This document shows, one piece after another, positions 14,859 to 22,459 of a DNA stretch of 22,459 nt. The stretch spans positions 1 to 22,459 of the forward strand of contig CANGMU010000009.1 of assembly GCA_947454665.1 (NCBI GenBank), read 5' to 3'. Under the pieces are notes generated by a model. The model was not told the origin of the DNA, did no database searches, and saw only the letters and a program-made list of their open reading frames with translations. The translations under genes were made by a program, and so were the position numbers. The number at the start of each line of letters is the position of its first letter. Within the stretch, counting starts at the first letter, position 1. This stretch comes from Pseudomonadota bacterium. Lineage in GTDB: Bacteria > Pseudomonadota > Gammaproteobacteria > Steroidobacterales > Steroidobacteraceae.

Positions 14859-14916
14859 GTTTTGCAGCGACGCCGCGGAAGAACCGCGGACGTGCGCGCG
14901 ATAAAAAGGGGGTTCC

Positions 14917-16776
14917 ATGCACCGTCACGTGAAGGCCGTTCAGGCCGCGCTCCTCGTCGCTCTCGCTGCCCCGGCATTTTCTGCCCAAGGCACGGATGAC
15001 GAACTCACCTTCAATTCGTTTTGCGGCGCCTGCCACCTCGAAACGCCGCAACCCGCGGGCAGTCCGAACGAGCGTGCACCGAGCCGCCCCTTGCTGCGAC
15101 AGTTCACGGCAGAGGCCATCCTCAATGCCCTGGCGAACGGCAAGATGCAGGCGCAAGGGTCGACCCTGTCGGATGCGCAGCGCCGCGGCGTCTCGGAATA
15201 CATCAGCGGCAAGCGCCTGGATCCGAAGTTCGTGCCGGCAGGTCCGGTCGAAGTGGCGAACCGCTGCCCCGTTGATCGCCCGATGGGCGACGCGGCGGCC
15301 ATGCCGGGCTGGAACGGCTTCGGCAACAGCATTACCGGTACGCGCTACCAGGATGCAAAGGCCGGTGGCCTGACGGCTGCGGACCTTCCGAAACTCAAGC
15401 TCAAGTGGGCCTTCGGTTATGCGAACGTCGGTGCCGCGCGCGCGCAACCGACTGTCGCAGGCGGCCGGCTGTTCATCGCCAGCGAGAACGGCGAAGTGCA
15501 CGCTCTCGACCCGAAGAGCGGCTGCACGTACTGGTCCTACAAGGCACTGGCGGGCGTGCGTACCGCCCTGTCCGTCGGTGCGTATCGAAAGTCCGACGGC
15601 CATCGCGGACAGGCCGTGTTCTTCGGCGACCAGCGTGCCAATGCCTACGCGCTCGATGCACAGACCGGCATGAAGCTGTGGACGACGAAAGTCGATCTGC
15701 ACACTTCAGCGGGCATCACCGGATCGCCCACCTACTACAAGGGCCTCCTCTATGTGCCCGTGCAGGGCCTGGGCGAAGAAGGCCGTGGCTCGCGTGACAA
15801 CTATCCCTGCTGCACCTTCCGCGGCAGCGTGATGGCGATCGACGTGAACACGGGCGATCGCGTCTGGAAGACCTACACCATCGATGCGCCGCAGCCCCGC
15901 GAGAAGAGCGCCCTCGGCGTGCAGATGTGGGGCCCGGCCGGCGGTGGCATCTGGTCGTCGCCTTCCATCGACGCAAAGCGCGGCGTGCTCTATGTCGCGA
16001 CGGGCAATGCCTATGCGGATCCGGCGCAGAAGATGTCGAACTCCATCATCGCGATGGATCTGGCCACCGGCGCCGTGAAATGGGCGAAGCAGGCGATCCC
16101 GGCCGACAACTGGGCGATGGGTTGCGAAGCGAAGAACCCGGGCAACCCGGCCTGCCCCGCGGAACTCGGCCCGGACTACGACTTCTCCGCGACACCGGTG
16201 CTCGTGAAGGTCGGCAAGAAGGACCTGATCGTCATCCCGCAGAAGTCCGCCGTGGCCTTTGCGCTGGATCCGGACAAGCAGGGCGAAATCGTCTGGCAGC
16301 AGACCTTTGGCAAGGGCAGCGGCCTGGGCGGACAGTGGGGCGCCGCGACGGACGGCATGCTGTTCTACACCGGCGTGAACGATTTCCTCACCGAAACGCC
16401 GGGCGGCATGACGGCGCTGCGTGTCAGCGATGGCACGCCGGTCTGGAAAAAGCCGCCGCCGTCACCGCTGCTCTGTGGCGAGAAGAAGCCGGGCTGTGGC
16501 CCGGGCCAGGGCGGCGCCGTGACGGCGATCCCCGGCGCAGTGCTGGCCACCTCACACGACGGCGGACTACGTGCCTATGCGGCGAAGGACGGTGCAGTGG
16601 TCTGGCAGTTCGACACGAACCGCGAGTTCCCGACGGTGAACGGCGTGAAGGCCAACGGCGCCAGCATGGACGGCCCGGGCGCTGTCGTCGCGGGCCGCAT
16701 GCTCTTCATCAACTCGGGCTATGGCGGCCTCGTCGGCCGCCCCGGCAACGTGTTGCTGGCCTTCGGTCTGGAGTGA
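14917..16776 (+). CDS. Second quinohemoprotein dehydrogenase (cytochrome c + PQQ propeller), polyvinyl-alcohol dehydrogenase-like
   Basis: The 619-residue product has a signal peptide (cut near FSA/QG), a cytochrome c domain with CGACH at 36-40, and a PQQ beta-propeller. Blade motifs include LDPKSGCTYW, LDAQTGMKLW, IDVNTGDRVW and MDLATGAVKW. The vicinal Cys pair is at 298-299 (NYPCCTFRG). MWGPAGGGIWSSPSIDAKRGVLYVATGN (337-364) matches the corresponding block of the other dehydrogenase at 7280-9196, and both end in FINSGYG/FVNSGYG plus GNVxLAF. The two are clearly related but diverged, so different substrates are likely. A strong AAGGGGG ribosome site ends 4 bases before the ATG. The gene stands alone on the plus strand and converges with the aldo/keto reductase. 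Reaction: alcohol to ketone or aldehyde in the periplasm; substrate unproven. Confidence 0.92.
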   Translation: MHRHVKAVQAALLVALAAPAFSAQGTDDELTFNSFCGACHLETPQPAGSPNERAPSRPLLRQFTAEAILNALANGKMQAQGSTLSDAQRRGVSEYISGKRLDPKFVPAGPVEVANRCPVDRPMGDAAAMPGWNGFGNSITGTRYQDAKAGGLTAADLPKLKLKWAFGYANVGAARAQPTVAGGRLFIASENGEVHALDPKSGCTYWSYKALAGVRTALSVGAYRKSDGHRGQAVFFGDQRANAYALDAQTGMKLWTTKVDLHTSAGITGSPTYYKGLLYVPVQGLGEEGRGSRDNYPCCTFRGSVMAIDVNTGDRVWKTYTIDAPQPREKSALGVQMWGPAGGGIWSSPSIDAKRGVLYVATGNAYADPAQKMSNSIIAMDLATGAVKWAKQAIPADNWAMGCEAKNPGNPACPAELGPDYDFSATPVLVKVGKKDLIVIPQKSAVAFALDPDKQGEIVWQQTFGKGSGLGGQWGAATDGMLFYTGVNDFLTETPGGMTALRVSDGTPVWKKPPPSPLLCGEKKPGCGPGQGGAVTAIPGAVLATSHDGGLRAYAAKDGAVVWQFDTNREFPTVNGVKANGASMDGPGAVVAGRMLFINSGYGGLVGRPGNVLLAFGLE

Positions 16777-16781
16777 TGCGC

Positions 16782-16811
16782 TGACGCGGGGGCCTCAAAG
16801 CCCCAGCGTCG
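16782..16811. terminator. Bidirectional hairpin between convergent genes
   Basis: TGACGC-G-GGGGC, loop CTCAAA, GCCCC-A-GCGTCG forms a stem of 11 pairs (one a G-U) with one G/A mismatch. It begins 5 bases after the PQQ dehydrogenase stop and covers the last codons of the convergent aldo/keto reductase. There is no T-run, so it may stop or protect transcripts from either side. Confidence 0.5.
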
Positions 16812-17745
16812 CCCAGTGGTCTTCGATGCGCTTGCGCAGGGCGGCGTCCGGCAAGGCGCCGCGCCCCGCGGCCTGGTTGTCCTCCAGGTGAGCGATGATC
16901 GTCGTGCCCGGGATCACCGCGGTGATCCCGGGCTGTGACAGGTTGTACTTCAGCAGCAGCTGCGCCCAGCTCTTCGCACCGATCTCCGCGGCAAACGCCG
17001 GCAGCGGCTTGTTCGCAAGCTGAGGCATGAAGCTGCCACGACGACCACCCAGCGGCATGTTGCACAGGACGGCCACGCCCTTGTCGCGCGCGGTCGGCAG
17101 CACTTGCTTCGCGGACACGCGATCGGTGATCGAATAGTTCACCTGGATGAAGTCCAGCTTGTTCTGGTTCATCGCCTCGACCAACTGCGCGTGCTGCGGC
17201 TCGAAGGACGTCGTCGCGCCGACATAGCGGATCTTCTTCGCCTGCTTGTACTCGATGAGGACTGGCAGCAGCTCCTTCAGCCCGAAGAAATTGTGGATCT
17301 CGTAAAGATCGATGCGGTCCGTGCGCAGCCGCGCGAAGGCCGCTTCGACGACGGCCTTCGGGTTGGAGAGGTCACCGCCCATGGGCGTCTTGGTCGACAG
17401 GAAAAGCTTGTCGCGGTTACCCAGTTCAGCAACCAGCTGCCCGATCACTTCTTCCGAGCGGCCATAGCCGCGTGCCGTGTCGACGATAGATCCGCCGAGT
17501 TTCGGCAGCTGTTCCAGCACCTGCTTGCGCGTGGCCAGCTCCTCGGCTGCCGTGACGTCGAAGGCATTCGTGCCGATGCCGATCACCGGGATCTTCTCGC
17601 CCGATGACGGGATCGCACGCAGGATCGGAGCATCCGCTGCGCTTGCGGCCCAGGCACTGCCGCCCAAGGCGACTGAGACGCCAGTGGCCACGCCGGCTTG
17701 CAGCAACGCGCGACGCGAGAGTGACGTGTCGAATTCCCGATCCAT
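16795..17745 (-). CDS. Tat-exported aldo/keto reductase
   Basis: The 316-residue protein has the AKR fold with a complete catalytic tetrad: D89 and Y94 (SIVDTARGYGRSEE), K119 (FLSTKT) and H151 (LYEIHNFF). Later blocks YVGATTSF, FIQVNYSI and AVIPGTT are typical; the last lies in the NADP(H)-binding part. The N-terminus adds a twin-arginine signal (LSRRALLQAG at 9-18, hydrophobic run, SAWAAS cleavage region near 30-35), so it should be exported folded, probably with nucleotide already bound. Cytoplasmic relatives reduce carbonyls with NADPH. Free NADPH is not available in the periplasm. A GGGGG run lies 6 bases before the ATG. It starts 32 bases after the MltA stop and is probably last in that operon. 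Confidence 0.9.
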   Translation of the reverse strand: MDREFDTSLSRRALLQAGVATGVSVALGGSAWAASAADAPILRAIPSSGEKIPVIGIGTNAFDVTAAEELATRKQVLEQLPKLGGSIVDTARGYGRSEEVIGQLVAELGNRDKLFLSTKTPMGGDLSNPKAVVEAAFARLRTDRIDLYEIHNFFGLKELLPVLIEYKQAKKIRYVGATTSFEPQHAQLVEAMNQNKLDFIQVNYSITDRVSAKQVLPTARDKGVAVLCNMPLGGRRGSFMPQLANKPLPAFAAEIGAKSWAQLLLKYNLSQPGITAVIPGTTIIAHLEDNQAAGRGALPDAALRKRIEDHWATLGL

Positions 17746-17777
17746 GAGAGACCCCCGATTTTTCAGTTGATAGATGA

Positions 17778-19499
17778 CTATCGGTCGATGCTACGCAGCA
17801 CTTCGATGAGTCGGCGCGTGTTCGCGTAACGGTCCACGATGAGCAGGCTGCGTCCATCCGGCGAAGCAGCGAGATAGCCGCTCTGAGGCACCATCGGACG
17901 CAACACCGGTACCAGATCGACAGCGCGGGCGGCACGCAGTTCCACACTGCGAGTCACCCACTCGTCATCGGCGATCGACGCATCGTCCTGTCTGACGACC
18001 GGTAGCGGATATTCGCGCATCGGCCCTTCCGGCACGATGTTCGTCACATCACCCGTTTTCACGGCAGCAAGCTGGTTGTTGCGCAGGAGCGAGAGGAAGA
18101 CCGGCCAGGTCGGAGCCGATAGGTCCACGCTGCCCGCGCGCAGGGAATCGGGCACGCCCTTCGCAACGAGGAAGCGTCGGCCGGTGCTGCGCGCCAGCGC
18201 TTCGATCAACGGCTGCAGGGCAACGGTCGCGCCGTTGCTCGATGGCGGCGCGACGCCGGGACCTGCCGGCGGCAGCGGTCGACCCTTCGGCCACAGCAAC
18301 CACAATCGGCCTTGCTGGCGCATCGCGCCAGCCTGTTCGCCCGCGTCATGGCCGAGGCCGAAGAACAGGTCCGCGCGCACGACACCGCGGATGGCACCCC
18401 CCGTGTCTTGCGCCATCACGAGGCGACGCAGCGGCGCCTCGGTGCCTGGCACGGTCGTCGACAGGAACAGCGGCGCACCCAAGGGCAGGTTGCGCGGATC
18501 CACGGCGATGGAACGGCCCGCCGTCAGCGGCACACCCAGTGCGCCCTTGGGCCCCAGCGACGGATCAGCCAGCGACTCTTCACGGAAGAACACCACGCTG
18601 GGGTTCGCATTCAGCACTTCGCGCAGCCGTTCCGGATGTGATGCCAGCCAGGCGCGCAGCCCAGGTGCCGTGGCCTGCTCCACCGTGAGATCGCCCTTCT
18701 GCACGAGATAACGCGCGATGGCCTTGTAGGGCTGGCCGTTCTGGTCGGCATAAGCAAGGCGCACGACACTGCCATCCGGCAGGCTTACGCGGCCCGAGCC
18801 CTGCACCTGCAGGAAGAAGGCGTCGACCGCATCATCGACCCAGAGCAGCGTCTTGCTCTTCACCGAGGGCACGGCATCAATCGATGCGCGGTCGTAATAC
18901 GGCAGCAGCTTGCGGCCCTGCACGCGACCGCGGACCCGTTCGCCCTTCAAGGCCGGATAGAGGTCGCCCAGTTCGACGGTCAGCAGGTCATCCGGCACAC
19001 CGTAGAGCGGCGTCGTGAAACGACCACCAGGCTTGCGTGCACCGTTGAGCATCGGCTCGTAATAACCCGTGATGAGGCCTGACTCGCTGGGGGTGCCGCG
19101 CTCGTCGTCATAGGCCACGCGAAAGGCGTCGAAATGTGTCTCGAAGAAGACGCGCGCAGCCGCGGCATCTCGGACCTGTGTCTGTTGGGCTGCAGCGCAG
19201 ACAGACTGCCAATCGGCCTTGGACTTCTGCGCCGTGCAGCCCGCGAGGAAAGCCGGCCAGGCGGCCTGGATCTCGTCATCGCGCCAGCCCTCGATACTCG
19301 CCCACTCGACCCGCGAATATCGTGGCGTGGGTAGTGCCGGTGTCGGAATGGACGGAAGCGGCGCAGCAGTTATCGGCGCCATCGGCTTTGCCGCCGGCAC
19401 CGGCGGAGGTGGCGGCAGGACCTTGGTGGGCAGCGCTGTCGCGCAGGCCGTCAGCAGGGCAAGGAGAATCGCTGATACAAGCCGGCGTGAAGCAGTCAT
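17778..19499 (-). CDS. mltA: MltA lytic transglycosylase lipoprotein fused to secretin N0/N1-like domains
   Basis: The 573-residue product begins with a lipoprotein signal (lipobox LLTAC, Cys 19, then Ala, so outer-membrane sorting is expected) and a proline-rich linker (28-59). The MltA domain follows (GLITGYYEPM at 141-150 to about 290), then the 3D domain with AQDTGGAIRGVVRADLFFG (363-381). Asp 365 is the expected catalytic residue. MltA cleaves murein to 1,6-anhydro products. After a linker (408-424) comes an unusual tail. Residues 425-490 resemble a secretin N0/STN domain (LIEALARSTGRRFLV, ending VTNIVPEG). Residues 514-573 resemble a GspD N1 domain (VTRSVELR, LVPVLRPMVPQSGYLAA, LLIVDRYANTRRLIEVLRSID). 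No secretin barrel follows. Ordinary MltA is about 365 residues. It overlaps the DUF805 stop by 4 bases. Confidence 0.9.
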   Translation of the reverse strand: MTASRRLVSAILLALLTACATALPTKVLPPPPPVPAAKPMAPITAAPLPSIPTPALPTPRYSRVEWASIEGWRDDEIQAAWPAFLAGCTAQKSKADWQSVCAAAQQTQVRDAAAARVFFETHFDAFRVAYDDERGTPSESGLITGYYEPMLNGARKPGGRFTTPLYGVPDDLLTVELGDLYPALKGERVRGRVQGRKLLPYYDRASIDAVPSVKSKTLLWVDDAVDAFFLQVQGSGRVSLPDGSVVRLAYADQNGQPYKAIARYLVQKGDLTVEQATAPGLRAWLASHPERLREVLNANPSVVFFREESLADPSLGPKGALGVPLTAGRSIAVDPRNLPLGAPLFLSTTVPGTEAPLRRLVMAQDTGGAIRGVVRADLFFGLGHDAGEQAGAMRQQGRLWLLWPKGRPLPPAGPGVAPPSSNGATVALQPLIEALARSTGRRFLVAKGVPDSLRAGSVDLSAPTWPVFLSLLRNNQLAAVKTGDVTNIVPEGPMREYPLPVVRQDDASIADDEWVTRSVELRAARAVDLVPVLRPMVPQSGYLAASPDGRSLLIVDRYANTRRLIEVLRSIDR

Positions 19500-19873
19500 G
19501 CGCGTGAGTGTGCCGCCCTCGGAGCCGGACCGTAATCGTTGCTACCGTCATCCCCTTCCTGGATCAGGCAGAACAGCAGGATGGCCTGGCCCACGAGCGG
19601 AATAAGCCCGAGCAGCAACCACCAGCCACTCCGGTCGGTGTCATGCAGGCGACGCACGGCAACCGCGATCCAGGGCAGGAGCAAGCCGACCATGTAAAGC
19701 GTGCCGAGCAGACCGCGTTCAGTGCCCATGTCGAAGGTGCCGGTCAGGCCGTCGACGAGGATGAGCAGCGCGTAGATCGCGACATGCACGAGCAGGAACA
19801 TCCAGTATTCCTTGCGGCGGGCACGCCCCGAAAAGGTGGCGTACTGGCGCAGCGCGGCAAGGTACCAGGACAT
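19496..19873 (-). CDS. DUF805 inner-membrane protein
   Basis: The 125-residue product fits DUF805 (YhaH/YhaI-like). It starts with MSWYLAALRQYATFSGRARRKEYWMF, has about three hydrophobic segments (near 25-42, 52-72 and 80-100), and carries the signature VRRLHDTDRSGWW before the last one. The tail GDDGSNDYGPAP is typical of the family. The molecular function is unknown. I chose ATG 19873 because the family starts there; a TTG at 19918 would add 15 residues. It starts 47 bases after the GNAT stop and overlaps mltA by 4 bases (ATGA), so the two are probably translated together. Confidence 0.88.
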   Translation of the reverse strand: MSWYLAALRQYATFSGRARRKEYWMFLLVHVAIYALLILVDGLTGTFDMGTERGLLGTLYMVGLLLPWIAVAVRRLHDTDRSGWWLLLGLIPLVGQAILLFCLIQEGDDGSNDYGPAPRAAHSRA

Positions 19874-19920
19874 CACGTCACATCCGGCAGAAACAGGGGT
19901 GGCGGCATGATGCCACAAGT

Positions 19921-20438
19921 TCAGCCATCCACCGGATGGCGTGGGGTTTCAAGTCGCAGCTCATAGAAGGCAAGGTCCAGCCAACGGCCGAACTTGTAGC
20001 CCGCCTGCTCGATCGTACCGGCATGACGGAAGCCCATCGCACGGTGCAGCGCGATGCTCGCGACGTTCGCGGCATCGAGGGCGCCGACGAGCAGATGCAG
20101 ATTCTGCGCACGAGCCCGCTCGATCAGCGCGGCCATGAGGCGCCGGCCGACTCCCCTGCCCTGGTGGGAAGGATGGACGTAAACCGAGTGCTCGACGGCG
20201 TACTTGAACGCCGCGTACTGACGGAACGTGCCGTAGGTGGCGAAGCCGAGCAACTGGCCAGCGTCATCTACGGCGCCCAGCACCGGAAAGGCGCCCGCAC
20301 GTTTCGCTGCAAACCAGGCAGCCATGGATTCCCGCGGCCGCGGCACATAGTCATACAGCGCTGTCGTATGCAGGATGGCGTCGTTCAGGATGTCGAGGAT
20401 GGGGCTGGCATGCCGCGTCTCGTCGCAATCGATCAGCT

Positions 20439-20442
<4 letters not shown>
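19921..20442 (-). CDS. GNAT family N-acetyltransferase (phosphinothricin acetyltransferase-like)
   Basis: The 173-residue protein is a GNAT acetyltransferase that transfers acetyl from acetyl-CoA to an amine. The acetyl-CoA-binding motif is VHPSHQGRGVGRRLMAALIERA (89-110), with the Q-x-x-G-x-G/A pyrophosphate loop at QGRGVG (94-99). Other family blocks are ILNDAILHTTALYDYVPR (18-35), GFATYGTFR (66-74), and IALHRAMGFRHAGTI (130-144). These place it in the PAT/Bar/YncA group, whose members modify phosphinothricin or methionine analogues; the true substrate is unknown. Its start overlaps the ABC ATPase stop by 4 bases. It has no signal and is cytosolic. Confidence 0.9.
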
Positions 20443-21156
<714 letters not shown>

Positions 21157-21164
<8 letters not shown>

Positions 21165-22359
21165 GGCGGATCGCCACGACCGGATCCAGGAGCGAGGCAC
21201 GGCGCGCCGGCACCGCGGCGGAGATGATGCCCGTCACCGTGGCCAGCAACATCGCGGAAGGCACCAGGAAAGGATCGACAGGGATGTAGAACAGTTTCGG
21301 ACCGAAGGTGTTGAACACCCAGACGAGCCACCATCCCACGAGCGCACCGACGCCGGAGCCGAACAGGCCAAGCACGGCGCCCTGCACGAGGAAGACGCGC
21401 AGCATCTGCGTCCGCCGCGTGCCCATGGCACGCAGGATGCCGATCTCCCGCGTGCGCTGCACGATACTGATCGACAGCACGCTCGCGATGCCGAAGGCCA
21501 CGGAGAGGCCGACGAAGAAGGAAATCATGCGCGTGGACAGGGTCTGCGAGCTCAGCGCATTCATCAGTTGCGCGTTGGTCTGCATCCAGCTCTCGGCCTT
21601 GAGAGCCGTGAGCGCGCCGATGCGCGTCGAGACCTCCGTCGCAGAGAAGATGTCGCGCACGGTGAGGTCGATGACGGTGATGCCACCCGGCAGGTCGAGC
21701 AGCGACTGGGCCTGCTTGTAGTCCAGATAGACATAGCGCTGGTCGAGTTCGCGCACGCCCAGCTCGAAGATGCCGGCGATGTTCAGCACGGCCGCACGAC
21801 CGGATCCCGCCTGCAGTCGCAGCTTGTCGCCGACGCGCAGGCCCAGGTCGCTGGCGAGCAGCGAACCGATCACCGCATCGCCGGCGCCGACGCGGAAGCT
21901 GCCGCTCTTGATGTCGTCGCTGATGTCGATGACCTTCAGGTAGCGCGGCGGGTCGACGCCCACCAGCGCAACGGACAACGCCGTGTCACCCCGCCTTGCG
22001 AAGGCCGGACCGGACACGATGGGCGACACGGCCGTGATGCCAGGCAGGCGGTCGAGCACATCGCGCACGCCCTGCCAGTTGTTGATGGACCGCAGCCGCT
22101 GCGTGCGCTTGTCCTCGAGCAGCAGCTGCACCGCGCCGGGTGGCGGCGCGGCCAGGTGGTTCACTTCATCGGGCGGCAGCACGCGCACATGCGCCTGGGT
22201 GCCCAGCGTGCGTCCGATGATGTTCTGCTGCAGCCCCAGGATCAGCGCCGTGATGAAGACGATCACGGCGACGCCAACGGCGATGCCGACGAGGATCAGC
22301 GTCGTCTGCGTACGCCCCTCCCGCAGGAACTTCAGGGCGATCGTCGTCTCGATCCACAT
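21157..22359 (-). CDS. ABC transporter permease (MacB/LolC-like, FtsX domain)
   Basis: The 400-residue inner-membrane protein has the layout of the MacB/LolC/DevC permeases. One transmembrane helix lies near residues 22-44 (LILVGIAVGVAVIVFITALIL), then a large periplasmic domain (about 45-275), then three helices of the FtsX domain near 280-305, 330-355 and 368-390. The block VQRTREIGILRAMGTRRTQMLRVFLVQ (about 305-331) is the conserved coupling loop that contacts the ATPase. It closes with VPARRASLLDPVVAIRHV, the typical end. With the ATPase and the gene upstream it should form a transporter for lipids, lipoproteins or large hydrophobic substrates. The substrate is unknown. It starts 13 bases after the stop of the upstream gene, with no clear ribosome site. 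Confidence 0.9.
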
Positions 22360-22372
22360 GGCGCGGCAGGCG

Positions 22373-22459
22373 TCAGTTGAAGCGGACCGGGATCTCGCGC
22401 CGCGTTTCCGCGGCGGACCCCGTGGCCGGCAAAGCCTGTGGTGCAGGCCGCGCCCGCGC
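22373..22459 (-). CDS. 3' end of an unidentified upstream gene (possible transporter adaptor)
   Basis: Only the last 28 codons lie in the window, ending with a TGA 13 bases before the permease start. The tail is alanine/proline-rich and then charged (ETRREIPVRFN), like the end of a periplasmic adaptor or similar exported protein. MacB/DevC-type permeases often follow an HlyD-like adaptor gene, so this is a guess from position only. No domain can be read from this fragment. Confidence 0.5.
   Translation of the reverse strand, partial: ARARPAPQALPATGSAAETRREIPVRFN

Noticed and set aside
7280..16776. Calling the locus a polyvinyl-alcohol degradation operon
   Set aside because: The dehydrogenases resemble the PVA type, but no oxidised-PVA hydrolase or matching operon order is present, and the two genes are separated and on opposite strands.

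Overview
The window is high-GC, densely coded Gram-negative DNA. It shows Tat and Sec signal peptides, two lipoprotein signals, an MltA murein transglycosylase, secretin-type domains, c-type cytochromes and PQQ enzymes. Together these suggest a proteobacterium, most likely gammaproteobacterial (Steroidobacter/Nevskia/Xanthomonas-like). This is an inference from gene content; no rRNA or tRNA is present to settle it. I see no insertion sequence, phage, CRISPR array or replication origin.

Layout. (1) 1-376, minus: 5' end of an unknown secreted protein. (2) 563-6013, plus: four exported proteins in a row. They are a DUF1592-type multidomain protein with two CxxCH sites, a Tat-exported DUF1552 protein, a metallo-beta-lactamase-fold protein with altered metal ligands, and a Tat-exported Fe/Mn superoxide dismutase, followed by a strong intrinsic terminator. 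(3) 6130-6667, plus: a brnT-brnA toxin-antitoxin pair, poorer in GC by eye than its surroundings. (4) 6664-12176, minus: DUF2256 zinc-ribbon protein, 4Fe-4S (6-4) photolyase, PQQ sugar dehydrogenase, a cytochrome c-PQQ dehydrogenase like polyvinyl-alcohol dehydrogenase, and a cytochrome P460. (5) 12201-13238, plus: lipoprotein. (6) 13243-14794, minus: degenerate HD-GYP protein and single-domain globin. (7) 14917-16776, plus: a second cytochrome c-PQQ dehydrogenase. (8) 16795-22459, minus: the tail of an upstream gene, ABC permease, ABC ATPase, GNAT acetyltransferase, DUF805 membrane protein, an MltA lipoprotein fused to secretin N0/N1-like domains, and a Tat-exported aldo/keto reductase, nearly all overlapping or closely spaced.

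How the parts may work together. Much of the window encodes periplasmic redox proteins: three PQQ beta-propeller enzymes, two of them with their own cytochrome c domain, a P460 cytochrome, a CxxCH-bearing DUF1592 protein, an exported SOD and an exported aldo/keto reductase. The most economical reading is a periplasmic oxidation island that feeds electrons from alcohols, polyols or sugars to cytochromes, with oxidative-stress and repair functions alongside. Substrates cannot be read from the sequence. The two propeller enzymes resemble polyvinyl-alcohol dehydrogenases, but no oxidised-PVA hydrolase is seen here.

The most unusual single item is the 573-residue MltA lipoprotein. Its C-terminus looks like the N0 and N1 domains of a type II secretion secretin, without the secretin barrel. 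That architecture would link peptidoglycan cleavage to a secretion machine.
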